A stretch of DNA of 64,000 nucleotides from Neocallimastix lanati (nom. inval.) (GCA_016946835.1 JACVTC010000034.1:122001-186000); one strand, 5' to 3'. Shown: positions 32,023 to 44,993, counted from the stretch's first letter. Numbers and translations are program-made. The notes: a model not told the origin generated them from the sequence alone.

Positions 32023-32116
32023 TGAACAATCAAACTAAAAATACTTTTTAAAAAAAAAATGGACAAAAAATGAAAAAAAAGTTTTTTTTATTTTCATTAT
32101 TTAAAATTTTTATTGA

Positions 32117-32359
32117 TATTATATTATATTATATTATATTATATTATATTATATTATATTATATTATATTATATTATATTATATTATATTATATTATATT
32201 ATATTATATTATATTATATTATATTATATTATATTATATTATATTATATTATATTATATTATATTATATTATATTATATTATATTATATTATATTATATT
32301 ATATTATATTATATTATATTATATTATATTATATTATATTATATTATATTATATTATAT
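32117..32359. repeat. (TATTA)n microsatellite upstream of coiled-coil copy 2
   Basis: About 48 TATTA units, longer than the 37 or so in front of copy 1; the only obvious length difference in the upstream module. Confidence 0.9.
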
Positions 32360-32778
32360 ATAATCATAATATATTACAATGTAATGCCATTTTTCAGTCA
32401 AAAAAAAAAAATTTAAATCATCAGAAAGTATTTAAATAAAAATATTAAAAAATAAAAAAAAGAAAATTTTCATAATTTTTTTTTTTTCTTTTTTATTTTA
32501 TTTTTATTTTTAAGAATTTTTCAGTATTATTTAATTAGATTATGTATTACTGAAAACTTATAAATGAAAAAATATATAAATAATTACTATATCAATAATA
32601 TTATATAATTTGAATTACACTACTAAATATGTAAATTTATCTCTAAGAAACACTTTAAATAAAGTATATTTTTATCTATAAAAGTATTTAATATTAAATA
32701 AATTTTTATTTATTTAATTATTAATTTTTATATATAAAAAATCATATAAAATATATATAGAGAACCATTTTTTTTATA

Positions 32779-34713
32779 ATGATTGTGCACATTTTTAGTG
32801 ATAGTGAAAATAGTACAAGTACAGATTTATCTATGAATGATGAAGATAATAATGAAAATTTCATAGTAGAACTAATAGACTATATAGAAATATTAAAAGA
32901 AGACATAGAAACAATAATTTGTGAAAAAGAAGTATTGTTAGTAGAAAATAAAGAATTATTAGTTAAAAATAAACAACTAAAGGATGAAGAAGAAGAATTA
33001 ATAAATAGAATTAATGAAATAGAAAGTGAAAAAAAGACATTATTAGAAGACAATAAAGGAAAAGAGGAAAAAAATAAGGAATTATTAGAAAAAATTGAAA
33101 ACAGTAAAAATAATGAAAAGGCATTATCTGAACAGATTAAAACAATGAAAGATAAATATAAAGCATTATCAGAAGAAAATGAAGGACTAAAAAGTGACAG
33201 AAAAGAATTATTAAAAATAATTGATGAAATAGAGGATGAAAGAAAAACCTTATTTGAAAACAATAAAAGAAAAGAGGAATTATTAGAAAAAATTGAAATC
33301 ATTAAAAATAACGAAAAGACATTATCTGAACAGATTAAAACAATAAATGATGAAAGAGAAATATTATTAGTGAAAAATAAAGATCAAATGGATAAAATTA
33401 AAGATCTAATGGATAAAAATAAAGAACTAATGGATAAAAATAAAGAATTATTAAATAGAAATAATGAAATAGAGAGTAAACAAAAAATAATATTAGAAGA
33501 CAATAAAAGAAAAGAGAATAAAAATAAGGAATTATTAGAAGACAATAAAAGAAAAGAGGAATTACTAGAAAAAATTGAAATTATTAAAAATAATGAAAAG
33601 ACATTATCTGAACAGATTAAAGCAATAAATGATGAAAGAGAAATATTATTAGTGAAAAATAAAGATCAAATGGATAAAATTAAAGATCTAATGGATAAAA
33701 ATAAAGAATTAATGGATAAAAATAAAGAATTATTAAATAGAAATAATGAAATAGAGAGTAAACAAAAAATAATATTAGAAGACAATGAAAGAAAAGAGAA
33801 TAAAAATAAGGAATTATTAGAAGACAATAAAAGAAAAGAAAATAGAAATAAGGAATTATTAGAAGACAATAAAAGAAAAGAGAATAGAAATAAGGAATTA
33901 CTAGAAGACAATAAAAGAAAAGAGAATAGAAATAAGGAATTACTAGAAGACAATAAAAGAAAAGAAAATAGAAATAAGGAATTATTAGAAGACAATAAAA
34001 GAAAAGAGGAATTACTAGAAAAAATTGAAATTATTAAAAATAATGAAAAGACATTATCTGAACAGATTAAAACAATAAATGATGAAAGAGAAATATTATT
34101 AGTGAAAAATAAAGAACAAATGGATAAAATTAAAGATCTAATGGATAAAAATAAAGAACTAATGGATAAAAATGATGAATTATTAAATAGAAATAATGAA
34201 ATAGAGAGTAAACAAAAAATAATATTAGAAGACAATAAAAGAAAAGAGAATAAAAATAAGGAATTAATAGAAGACAATAAAAGAAAAGAGGAATTACTAG
34301 AAAAAATTGAAATTATTAAAAATAATGAAAAGACATTATCTGAACAGATTAAAGCAATAAATGATGAAAGAGAAATATTATTAGAGAAAAATAAAAAACT
34401 AATGGATAAAAATAAAGAACTAATGGATAAAAATAAAGAATTATTAAATAGAAATAATGAAATAGAGAGTAAACAAAAAATAATATTAGAAGACAATGAA
34501 AGAAAAGAGAAATTACTAGAAAAAATTAAAATTATTAAAAATAATGAAAAGACATTATCTGAACAGATTAAAACAATAAAAAATGAAAAAGAAATATTAT
34601 TAGAAAAAAATAAACAATTAAAGAATGAAAATAATTTACTCCGATATAATGAATTATGTAAAAGATATAAACAATATAAAAACGATTTTTTAAAATTGAA
34701 TAAAAAGTTGTAA
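32779..34713 (+). CDS. Long coiled-coil protein, copy 2 (644 aa, internal deletion)
   Basis: Tandem duplicate of the gene at 23566-25719, with the same start, same end and near-identical sequence and flanks. It lacks 73 codons (219 bp) after residue 31: copy 1 reads NFIVEPKKNS... and copy 2 reads NFIVELIDYIEILK, so the Lys-rich stretch and the first coiled-coil block are gone while the frame is kept. Other differences are single substitutions, for example Val to Leu in the KIKD.MDK motif and Lys to Glu in IKSK. Function not recognised. Preservation of the frame after the deletion suggests either very recent duplication or selection. Confidence 0.75.
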   Translation: MIVHIFSDSENSTSTDLSMNDEDNNENFIVELIDYIEILKEDIETIICEKEVLLVENKELLVKNKQLKDEEEELINRINEIESEKKTLLEDNKGKEEKNKELLEKIENSKNNEKALSEQIKTMKDKYKALSEENEGLKSDRKELLKIIDEIEDERKTLFENNKRKEELLEKIEIIKNNEKTLSEQIKTINDEREILLVKNKDQMDKIKDLMDKNKELMDKNKELLNRNNEIESKQKIILEDNKRKENKNKELLEDNKRKEELLEKIEIIKNNEKTLSEQIKAINDEREILLVKNKDQMDKIKDLMDKNKELMDKNKELLNRNNEIESKQKIILEDNERKENKNKELLEDNKRKENRNKELLEDNKRKENRNKELLEDNKRKENRNKELLEDNKRKENRNKELLEDNKRKEELLEKIEIIKNNEKTLSEQIKTINDEREILLVKNKEQMDKIKDLMDKNKELMDKNDELLNRNNEIESKQKIILEDNKRKENKNKELIEDNKRKEELLEKIEIIKNNEKTLSEQIKAINDEREILLEKNKKLMDKNKELMDKNKELLNRNNEIESKQKIILEDNERKEKLLEKIKIIKNNEKTLSEQIKTIKNEKEILLEKNKQLKNENNLLRYNELCKRYKQYKNDFLKLNKKL

Positions 34714-34824
34714 ATACTATAATCATTAAAATTAAACAATAATTGGTAAAAATTAGTAAACCTAATAAATAAATAAATAAATTAATAATAAATAAATAAA
34801 TTTAATAAATATATAAATAAATAT

Positions 34825-35340
34825 ATAATAATTAACTATATAAATATTATAATATTAAAATAGTATCTTATATATAATTTTAATATTATTCTTTTTGATA
34901 TTTCTTAAAGTATACAAAAGATTTATTATAAATTCTCAAATACAGTATTTAATTCTTCACTTCATTAAATAGAGTATAAAATATAAAATAAGTAATTTAA
35001 TAATAAAATATAAAATATAAAATATAAAATATAAAATATAAAATATAAAATATAAAATATAAAATATAGAAATATTTTATTTATATATATATATATATAT
35101 GTTTTTTTTTTTATTTTATTTTTGTGGGTATTTCAGTTTTTGTTTAATTTTTTATGTCCATTTTTAAAAAAAAAATTTTTTTTAGTTTTCATTTTTAATT
35201 AAAATATATTATAATATATTTATATTATATATTACAATATATTAAATATAAAAATTTATAAAAATTTAATATTTATAAATTTTTATTATCCAATTATAAA
35301 TAAATTAATACTATTATATTAATTCTAATATAAATAATAA
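34825..35340. repeat. Downstream flank module of the coiled-coil array, unit 3
   Basis: Third copy of the module at 21873-22457 and 25835-26310. Homology fades at about 35340, the right edge of the array. Confidence 0.85.
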
Positions 35341-36710
35341 ATAATTATCAAATATAATTATAAATCTATTTAATTATTTATATTAACATAAACTAATTAA
35401 ATCAGTTTTACCTCCAATTAAAATTTTATTATTTAATATATTATTCAATATATTATTCAATATATTATTTTTTTTTAATTAATCAAATCTTTTAAAATTT
35501 AAGGGTGGGAAAGAATTATTGAAAAAAAAAATATTGATTCGATAAATGAACAGCAATTTAAATGTCAATATTTAGATTGAAAGAATTTAATGCTATTTCA
35601 ATAATGAAAATCAGAGAAAAAGAAAAGAATTCATTCATGAGAAAAAAATAAAAATAAAATAAAAATAAAATAAAATAAAATAAATAAGTTTAAAAAATAA
35701 AAATAAAAAAATAATAAATATTAACCATTTAAATATAAATAAAATTAAAACTAAAATATTATATATAATAAATATTCTTCTAATTATATAATTTATCTGT
35801 CACAAGAGAATATAATCATCAAATCTAATAAGGATTTAAAAAATAGTATACATTATAAAATTATAGCTATAAAATGTAATTTAAATAAAATAAAATAAAA
35901 TATTAAATTAAAATATAATGAAAAAAAAAAAACAATATATATATATATATATATTCCCCTAAATAATTAGTTTAAAAGAAATCTACACAAAGTTTTATAT
36001 ATAAAAATAATTTAATATTTTTCTTATTTATTGACTTTAAAATATGTTTTATTTATAATTATTTCTAATAAATAACAAATATGTATTATATAATATTCAA
36101 TATACAAAAAAAAAAAAAAAAAAAAAAAAAAAACAATATTAAATATACAAATAATCTAAATTATTAAATAATATTAAATATAGAAATAATTTAAATTATT
36201 AAATAATATTAAATATAGAAATAATCTGAAATATTAAATAATATTAAATATAGAAATAATCTGAATTATTAAATAATATTAAATATAGATAATCTGAATT
36301 ATTAAATAATATTAAATATAGAAATAATCTGAATTATTAAATACAAATCAATATAGAAATAATTAATATTATTGAGTTCATTACAATCGTAGTAAATTCT
36401 CTCAATTATATTTTTTATTTTTATTATCATTATATTTAATATAAGCATTTTCATACATGAATTTTTTATTAGCTTTTTTAAAATAATTTGCTTTATTAAT
36501 ATATGAAATTAAATTATTTCTTTTGAATTATAATTTAATAAATAAAAAATAAAAATTTTTACTGACCTTTTGTAATAGTATTAGATTAGTATTTTTTTTA
36601 ATAATTTAATTTATATATATATATATATATTTTATTTTTTTTTTATTTTATTTTTTAATTTCATTTTATTATTATTGTTATTTTTAATGTTATTATTATT
36701 TTTTTATTAT

Positions 36711-36744
<34 letters not shown>

Positions 36745-36796
36745 TATTATTATTTATTATTATTATTATTAATTATTAATTTTTTTTGTATATATT
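35341..36796. other. Intergenic, no gene seen
   Basis: AT-rich spacer between the array and the 3' end of the ankyrin gene. It holds a minisatellite (36134-36345) and a poly-T block near 36710-36742; frames across these are artefacts. Confidence 0.7.
36134..36345. repeat. Minisatellite of about 35 bp
   Basis: About six copies of a unit containing AATATAGAAATAATCTGAAT followed by TATTAAATAATATTAA. Confidence 0.85.
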
Positions 36797-39106
36797 CTAT
36801 TTTTTTATTGTTTTTAAATAATTATTTAATATTTCAATTATTTCTGCATTATTGTGTTCTGAAGCTAATTGTAGAACTTCTTCAAATATATTTAAAACAA
36901 TATTTTTAGTAGTAGCATAATCCACTAGAACTTGTACCATATCTGTATTATTGTTATTAACTGCATTTAATAATGGATAATTACCGTTTTTATTAGGCTC
37001 ATTGATAATCAATATAAAATTATAGGTTGTGGAATAATCTATTAATAGTTGAACCATTTCTATATTATTATTTTTGACACTACATAATAAGGGATAATCT
37101 CCATTTTCATTAGGTTCATTAATGATTAGAGTAAAATGATAATGAGTGGAATAGTCCATTAATAATTTAACTATTTCAATGTTGTTGTGATAAATAGCTC
37201 TTAAAACAGGATAGTTTTTATAAATTTCATTTTGATCATTAATATTTAAAAAAGATTGATGAGTATTGGCATAATCTATAAATAATTTCACAATATCTAT
37301 ATTATTATTTTCAATGGCATATAGAAGGGGGAAATTTCCAAAATTATTTCGCATATTTAAATTTAGGAGGATACCATAGTGATCCGAATAATCAATAAAT
37401 ATTTTTATCATTTCAAGATTATTCTTTTCTGTTGCCATTAACAACGGATAATTCTTATTGAACATATTATATATATTAATATTTAGAAATTGGTTAGTTT
37501 CATAGGCATATGTCATCAGAAGTTTAACTAATTGTACATTATTATTTTCAGTGGCATTGAGCAATGGAAAATTTCCATTCCCGCCTTGATCATTAATATT
37601 TAAAATGATATGATGACTCTTGGCATAGTCAATGATGAGTTTAGCAATCTCATAATTATTGCTTAAACAGGCATCTAACAATGGATATATCATATATCGA
37701 TGCTTATCATTAATATTTAAAATGATGTTATTTTTATTGGCATAATCAATAATTGTGTTAATCATCTCCATATTATTTTTATTTATTGCTATTAGGAAGG
37801 GATAGTCCCCCATTCGATTCTGACCTAATATATCCAAGATAATATGATGATCATTGGCATAAGTTATTATCAATCTCATTAATTCTAAATTTTCAATACC
37901 ACATACGACAAGAAAGGGATAATCCAAATTAATATTTTTATTAGTAATATTTAAAGGTATATTTTTATTTAGGGCATAATTTATAAGGTTTGTTACTAGC
38001 GCTTCATTATTATTATAGATAGCATATAAAAGAGGAAAATTTCCTTCCAAATTTTGTTCATTAATACTTAAAATTATATCGTGTTGATTAGCATAATTCA
38101 TTATTACTTTAACCATTTCCACATTATTATATTTGATGGCAGATAGAAGTGGATAATTTTTCATATATCCTTGATCATTAATATTCAAAAGGAAGTGATT
38201 GTTGCTATTGGCATGCCTTATAATTAGTTTAACAATTTCTATATTATTATTTAAAACAGCTTGAAAAATTGGATAGTTACCAGAGGAGTTTTTGGAGTTG
38301 AGGTCCGCCCCGTTCTGTATTAAAATTTTAGCTATAGTAAAATTATTTTTATCGCATGCTATATTTAAAGGAGTATTGCCTTCTTTATCCTTTCCATTGA
38401 CATTCAAATCCATTGATATTAACAGTTGAACTAAAGTTAAATCATTTTCTTTACACGCATAAATTAAAGGTGTATTAAATTCTTCAATAATAATATCATT
38501 CAGTTGAAAGAGATCTTTTCCATTGTGAATTATCTGCTTCAATTTTTCATCAGTTAATTTTTGTTTATTTTTATAAATAATTAGAAATGATAATATGTAA
38601 TTTGTTATTTTATAATATGTTGAAAGTAATTTTAGATAAGAATATTTTTTTCTCTTTAAAACTTCTCTAATGAAATCAGGGGTAAATGATAACTCTTTTA
38701 TTTTATATTTATGTTGTTTAATATATTTTATGATTAAATTATCTATTACTTCATCGTGTATTTTTATTGCTGATAAAAGAGGATAATCTCCTTTTTCATT
38801 TCGTTCATTTATATTTAGGATCATATGATGTAGTTTGGCATATTCTATTATTACTGAAATCATATTTGCATTTCTATGATGTAGAGCCATTAAAAGAGGA
38901 TAATCTTTATTATTATTTTGTATATTAATATTTAAAGAAATGCTTTTTTGATCAGTATATTCAATGATTAATTTTAATTTGGTTATATCATTTTCTCGAA
39001 TAGAATCTAATAAAATTTCATTAATATCTGTTTTTTCTATTTCATAACCATAATCTTTTAAAAAATATTGTAAATTCATATAATTGAAAGAATTGTGATT
39101 CGCCAT
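36797..39106 (-). CDS. Ankyrin-repeat protein (769 aa from the internal Met)
   Basis: One intronless frame. I start at the Met encoded at 39106-39104 (MANHNSF); an upstream in-frame Met at 39166 would add 20 Lys/Ile residues encoded by a simple (TTTTTA)n-like tract and is less likely. About 16 ankyrin repeats fill the protein. Two near the middle are canonical 33-residue units (NTPLIYACKENDLTLVQLLI and GNTPLNIACDKNNFTIAKIL). Most others are 38-40 residues of the form 'YPLL.AI.NNN.EMVKLLIDYA..H.IILNINDQN', with Tyr-Pro replacing Thr-Pro and an enlarged loop. No signal peptide, membrane segment or other domain was seen. Ankyrin stacks bind proteins; partner and location are unknown. The repeat style is typical of anaerobic gut fungi (from memory, not searched). 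Confidence 0.9.
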   Translation of the reverse strand: MANHNSFNYMNLQYFLKDYGYEIEKTDINEILLDSIRENDITKLKLIIEYTDQKSISLNINIQNNNKDYPLLMALHHRNANMISVIIEYAKLHHMILNINERNEKGDYPLLSAIKIHDEVIDNLIIKYIKQHKYKIKELSFTPDFIREVLKRKKYSYLKLLSTYYKITNYILSFLIIYKNKQKLTDEKLKQIIHNGKDLFQLNDIIIEEFNTPLIYACKENDLTLVQLLISMDLNVNGKDKEGNTPLNIACDKNNFTIAKILIQNGADLNSKNSSGNYPIFQAVLNNNIEIVKLIIRHANSNNHFLLNINDQGYMKNYPLLSAIKYNNVEMVKVIMNYANQHDIILSINEQNLEGNFPLLYAIYNNNEALVTNLINYALNKNIPLNITNKNINLDYPFLVVCGIENLELMRLIITYANDHHIILDILGQNRMGDYPFLIAINKNNMEMINTIIDYANKNNIILNINDKHRYMIYPLLDACLSNNYEIAKLIIDYAKSHHIILNINDQGGNGNFPLLNATENNNVQLVKLLMTYAYETNQFLNINIYNMFNKNYPLLMATEKNNLEMIKIFIDYSDHYGILLNLNMRNNFGNFPLLYAIENNNIDIVKLFIDYANTHQSFLNINDQNEIYKNYPVLRAIYHNNIEIVKLLMDYSTHYHFTLIINEPNENGDYPLLCSVKNNNIEMVQLLIDYSTTYNFILIINEPNKNGNYPLLNAVNNNNTDMVQVLVDYATTKNIVLNIFEEVLQLASEHNNAEIIEILNNYLKTIKK

Positions 39107-39618
39107 ATTTATTATTTTTATTTTTATTTTTATTTTTATTTTTTTTTTTTTTTTTTCATCTATCATTTATTTATTTAAAATTTAAACATCAAAAGAAATA
39201 GAATATATATATAAGATAGAAGTTATTTTAAAAATAAATATATTTTTATTATATGTATATTCTTTTATTATTTTAACATAATAAATCACAAAATAATAAT
39301 CATAGTTAATATCTATATAATTTATTTCTTTTATAATTATAATAGATCAGTTATCATAACGTTAATTAAATAAATTTATTTTTATTTTAAACCATAATTC
39401 TTTATTCATTAAAAAAAATTTTAAAAAAATACTGAAAATTAGAGTTATTTATTATTCATTATTTTTTTACTTTTCATTATTTAATTTTTTTTTTAAGTAT
39501 TGTAATTATTACTATTATTATTATAATTATTATTTTATTTACTATTATTTTTTTTATTTATTTTTATTTTTTTTTTTTACTTTTCTTTTTTAAATTCAAT
39601 TGACATTAACAACAAAAA

Positions 39619-39649
<31 letters not shown>

Positions 39650-40529
39650 AAACAATTTTTAATATCAATTAAAAAAAAAATTAATTAATTAGTACAGCTT
39701 AAAATTTTTAAAAACCTTAAAATAATTGTTTTTAATAATAATTAAAAATATATTACAAAAAAAAAAAATAAATAAATTTTAACTTTTAACAAAAAAAAAA
39801 TAAAATAAAATAAAATAAAAAAAATAAAAAATAGAAAAAATGAAAATTTATGTTATAATGACAGTTGTTGTTAAAAATTAAAATATAAATTTAAATAATT
39901 AAAAAAAAATATCTAAAAATTTAATGAATTGTTTTTTATTTTATTATTATTTATTTATTAATTATTCAGTTTTAATGGTTATATAATAATTATATCAATT
40001 ATTTTTATTTTTATTTATTAAAGCTTTTATATAAAAAAATAATTAAATTAATGAATTATTTTCATATCTATTTAATAATAATTCACTATTTTCTTTTTTG
40101 AAGAAATAAAAAAAAATTCCATATATATAATAATAATTTTTTTTATTTTTATTTTTCTTTTTCCTTTTTTACATCTTTTTATATATATAATAATAATAAT
40201 ACGAAAAAAAAAATATATGAAATATACCCCACAAAAAAAAAAAAAGCATGTTTTAATTTAAATTTTTTTAACTTTAGCTTAATTTTTTTATTTTTTTTTT
40301 TTTAAAAAAAAGAAAAGAAAAAAAGAAAAAATGAGAAATAAAAATTTTTTTTCTTTTTTATTTCTAAATATTATATAAAAACTTAAAATAATGAATCTAT
40401 AAAAAAAAAATCTTTACTCATTTGTATATATAACCTCAATTATTATGTTATTATAATTCAAATTATTTAGATTTTGACTTTAAAAAAAATTTTTTTTTTC
40501 TTTCATCCTTTTATACTTTTTTCTTTTTA

Positions 40530-40561
<32 letters not shown>

Positions 40562-41465
40562 TTATTAAAATATAAGATGAATGTCTATTATTCTATGGAT
40601 TTAATTATATAAAGTTTCTAATATTATTATGTAATAAATTACATCAATTTTAGTAATTTTCATTCTCTTAATAAAAAAGTAATTTATTAGTCTATTTACT
40701 TGAAATATACCATAATAATATTTTTTTTCACATTTTTTTTTATAAAAAGGTATATTGATTATTATATTTTTATCTAATAAAAATATTTAATAGAATTTTT
40801 TTTTATTAGATTATATAATAATTAGTAAATTTTCTATTTATTTTTTTTAAATATTTATTGAAATATAAAAGGAACAATAAAATTAAAAATATTTATTAAA
40901 ATACATGTATAAAATGAAAATAATTTCATAAATATAAAATATTTTTTTTTTTTTTTTTTTTATTATCATCATCATTATTATTATTAATTTTTAATAGTTG
41001 TTATAGGTATTATATATTTTTTATTTAGTTATGTTTAATAAATATTAAGATTCTACTATAATTTCATTATAAATTGAGTCATTTCTAATAATTATCAATT
41101 TCTTAATTATAAAGTATATATATATATAGTCATTTAGTAGTCTATTTATATGAAATATACAATAAAATATTCATTCTTCATTTTTATTTTAAAAGGTATA
41201 TATTTCATTCTATTTATTTATTTTTTTTTTATTTCATTAAATACATTTAACGAAATTTCTTTTATTAGAGAATAAATTAATTACTATTAGTTAAATATTA
41301 TAGAAAGAAACCGATAAAAATTTTTTTTTTTTTTTTTACATCAAAATCAAAATCAAAATCAAATTTTAAATTATATTATATTAATATATAAAAGTGTATA
41401 TATATATATATATATATATTTTTTTGAAATAGGTTTATTTAAATAAATTACATTTATTTTTTCTT
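39107..41465. other. Intergenic, promoter side of the ankyrin gene, no gene seen
   Basis: Almost pure A/T with homopolymers (for example about 39618-39647 and 40530-40556). No coding segment or RNA gene recognised. Confidence 0.7.
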
Positions 41466-42344
41466 TTATTCTGTTGTTGAAGTTTCACTACTGGAAAAAG
41501 TTGTTGGAGTATCATTTAGTATTTGTCTTTTGTACATTTTTTCTTTTTTCCTGTTCACATTTTTTTGAATATTTTTTATTAATATTAAAATTTCTATTAA
41601 GGAATCAATAGGATATTCCTTTGAAAAGTTTAGATCTTTTAAGCTAATCTCATAGATATCTAACGGATAAACTGGACTTTTCACAATTTCATTTTGATCC
41701 ATAATAGCTTTGTAATGATAACAAAGCATTCCTATCTTATTTTCACTTTTAAATATATCAAAAAGATTGTCTTTCGTCCTTTGGGTATAATGTTTGAAGG
41801 AGCGATTAATAATTGGTTGACAGGCATATGTTTTCCCATTACTTATTTTAATTATAGGAATGTAGAGATATATGGGATTGGTTTCAAATTTAAATTCTAC
41901 ATAGTCATCTGCCGCTATTTCTGGTTTTATAACATTGAAAGCCTTTTTCGTTTTTCTATCTTTCTTTAATAGACTTATTACTTTTTTATACGTTTTTCCC
42001 GATTTACTTAATGAGCAATGAGCAACTATCGCAAAAGCCTGCTCAAGTTTATATTTATTATTATTAATAAGAGACTGAACAGAAAATCGACGATTGACAA
42101 ATCTCGCATTTTCTGGTTTATAAGGTAAAACAGCAACATCTTCTTCTTTTTTTAAGAATAAAGAATCATAAATGAGATTTCTATCATTTGAATATTCTTC
42201 TAAAAATTCTTGATATTCTTGAACTCTTCGAATTTCATGGCTATAACCTCTTTTAGTAAAAAGATTATCCACAGTACAATGAATATGTTCAATATATGAT
42301 TCTTGTTGTTTACGTTTAATATTTTCTTTATTTGTTTTATTCAT
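41466..42344 (-). CDS. Hypothetical protein, 292 aa
   Basis: Single open frame with balanced amino-acid use and far lower AT than its flanks, so a real gene. The start at 42344 is the first Met after an AT-only leader. The N terminus is basic and hydrophilic (MNKTNKENIKRKQQ). A central part (about 80-240) mixes aromatic, Cys and charged residues and looks like a folded globular domain, with segments such as VEFKFETNPIYLYIPIIKI and IGMLCYHYKAIMD. The C terminus is basic then Ser/Thr-rich (SSSETSTTE). No signal peptide, membrane helix, zinc ligand set or catalytic motif was recognised. I cannot assign a family. It could be a domesticated transposon-derived or lineage-specific DNA-binding protein, but nothing shows this. 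Confidence 0.75.
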   Translation of the reverse strand: MNKTNKENIKRKQQESYIEHIHCTVDNLFTKRGYSHEIRRVQEYQEFLEEYSNDRNLIYDSLFLKKEEDVAVLPYKPENARFVNRRFSVQSLINNNKYKLEQAFAIVAHCSLSKSGKTYKKVISLLKKDRKTKKAFNVIKPEIAADDYVEFKFETNPIYLYIPIIKISNGKTYACQPIINRSFKHYTQRTKDNLFDIFKSENKIGMLCYHYKAIMDQNEIVKSPVYPLDIYEISLKDLNFSKEYPIDSLIEILILIKNIQKNVNRKKEKMYKRQILNDTPTTFSSSETSTTE

Positions 42345-44289
42345 TTTTTTTTTTTTTATATATTATTATTATTATTGTTGTTGTTGTTATTATAGTTGCT
42401 ATAATACTTTAAATTTTATATTTTCTTCACTAAAAATATAATATAATGTAAAAAAAAAAAATAATAATAAAATAAAATAAAATAAAAATAAAATAAAAAT
42501 AAAAATAAAAATAAAATTTGTAAGAATATATATAATATTTATATTAAATAAAAAGACTTAAAATATTTTAATATATTGTTAAATATAAATTATATTAAAT
42601 TTATTCATAACAATAATTTTTTATAAAATTTTTTTTTTCTCAAAAAATAATATTTTAATAGAATTTAATAATTATTGGTAAAAATTATATAAAATTAAAA
42701 TTGGATATAAAAAATGAACTCATGTAAATATGTATTTATTTTATAAACAATAATAAAATGAATAAAAGAACAAAAATTAAATAGTTAAAGAATTAATATA
42801 AAACTTATATATATACTTTAAAAACTTTGCAATTTGTATGAATACTACTTGAAGTAATTACATATAAATCATATCAATATTGTATTATTTCATATGTATA
42901 GTTTAGTGACTATATAAAAAGAAATTAATTTATATATATTTATAAAAATTTTATTAATATATGTAATAAACTTTTTTTTTTATATATATAAAAGTAACAA
43001 AGTAATGATGATATATATATTAAAAAAAATATATATATATTTCATTTTTTTTTTTCATTTTTTTAAAATATTCAATTATATACATATATAATTATTTTTT
43101 ATAATTTTAGAGTACAATGATTAATTTACCTTAAAATATTATTGGAAGCTTTATTAATATATATATAAAATAAAATCATTTAAACTATTTTAATGGACAT
43201 AATGACAATATGAAAAATTTATTATATACGTATATATAATATATATTTTTTATATCTATTTTAGGGCTTAAAAGTATTTTAGTAGTTTTTATCATATTAA
43301 TATAAATTATAGTAATTAATTCATATTAATTCATTATAATTTGAATAGTTGCTTTTTACTGTAGCTTAATGAAATATTTAATTTATTATTTTTTGTTTTA
43401 ATATGGCTAAAAGAAATATTTTTAATTATTATTGATAACAAATTAAAATATTAAATATTATAAAGAGTATATTAGAGTAAATAATTATCAGAAGTAACAT
43501 TGCAAATTTAATAAAAAAATATTACAGAAAGGTTAAAAATTAATTATATTATAAAATAAATGTATAATAATAAATTAAGTATTGATTTATTATTTTTTTT
43601 TCAAAAAATACTATTCATAATAATAATATTTTTAAGAAAGATAATTCATTACGAGATTGATTTCTTCTTCTTATCATATCTTCTGATTTACTTTTCGAAA
43701 TAATTATTATTTAGTAATATTTAAAATTAATATATTTAAATATAAGTATAAATTTAAATATAGAAATTTATGTAATTTCAATTAGATAAGGTAATTTCAT
43801 TTTTTCTATTTCATAAAATAAATATAAAATATTTAATAATATTTATTATTCTTTGTCTAAGTGAATATTCATAATAATTATTTCATTACTTAATAGAGAT
43901 ATAAAAAAACATAACCCTTGTAAAATTACTAAATCTCAATAGATTATAAATATCATTTAATAAAAAAATATAAAAACTTTAATATGTTTATAGTATATAA
44001 ATTGCTAATTTTTAGTTTTCAAAAATTGTTAAATATAATTTTTAAAAATTACTTCTGTTTTGAACTTTCTCATTATTTATTAATAATATATTTTTAAGTT
44101 ATTTCTTTTTTTTTTTTAAATAAAAAAATAAAAAATTGAATTTTTATATATATTAAATATTTAAAATAAATATTTTAAAAAATATAATTTAAATAATAAA
44201 TATATTTTAAAATTTTTTAAATCTATATTATATTCATTATTTACATTAATTGATCAAATCATATGATTTTATTTTAAATCTTTATAATT
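42345..44289. other. Intergenic, no gene seen
   Basis: AT-rich with stops in all frames and no repeat structure beyond short TA and A tracts. Confidence 0.7.
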
Positions 44290-44648
44290 ACTATGAACGC
44301 GAAGCATTTCGACATAATTTATGTATAATCATCATAAAATTTTGTACAATGTGTATAATATATTTAATACGCCACTATTTTCAACGTATATTTTTATTTA
44401 TTGTTTTTTAGCATTAAAAAAATAAAATAAAAACAAAAAAAGAATAAATAAGTTTTCTGTTGAGAATTTTATTTTATTTTTATTTTTTTTTAATTTTATT
44501 TTATTATTATATTTTATTATTAAATATTTTAATAATAAAACCTTTCCATTTTATTTTATTCAAATAAAATAAATAAAATTATATATTTTATTATTAAATT
44601 AATTTAATAATAAAATAAAATTTATTATAATATTAATAAAATTTAAAT

Positions 44649-44812
44649 ATTGATATTGATATTAATGAAATATTTTGATATTGATATTAATGAAATATTT
44701 TGATATTGATATTAATGAAATATTTTGATATTGATATTAATGAAATATTTTGACATTGATATTAATAAAATATATTGATATTGATATTAATAAAATATAT
44801 TGATATTGATAT
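44649..44812. repeat. 24-bp tandem repeat inside the MULE remnant
   Basis: About seven copies of TGATATTGATATTAATGAAA plus TATT, with late copies diverged. Confidence 0.9.
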
Positions 44813-44993
44813 AAATATAATTTAAACTATATACATTCTAGTTAATTATTATTCATATATTTAGAGTGTATTTAATTCTATTAAACATTTATACCATAAA
44901 TCAATGATATCATTTTTTCACATTTTTTATCAATTAATCGGATTCCTTTTTTTTTATATTTTTTAATGAAATCATTGATTTCATCAGTTTTTG

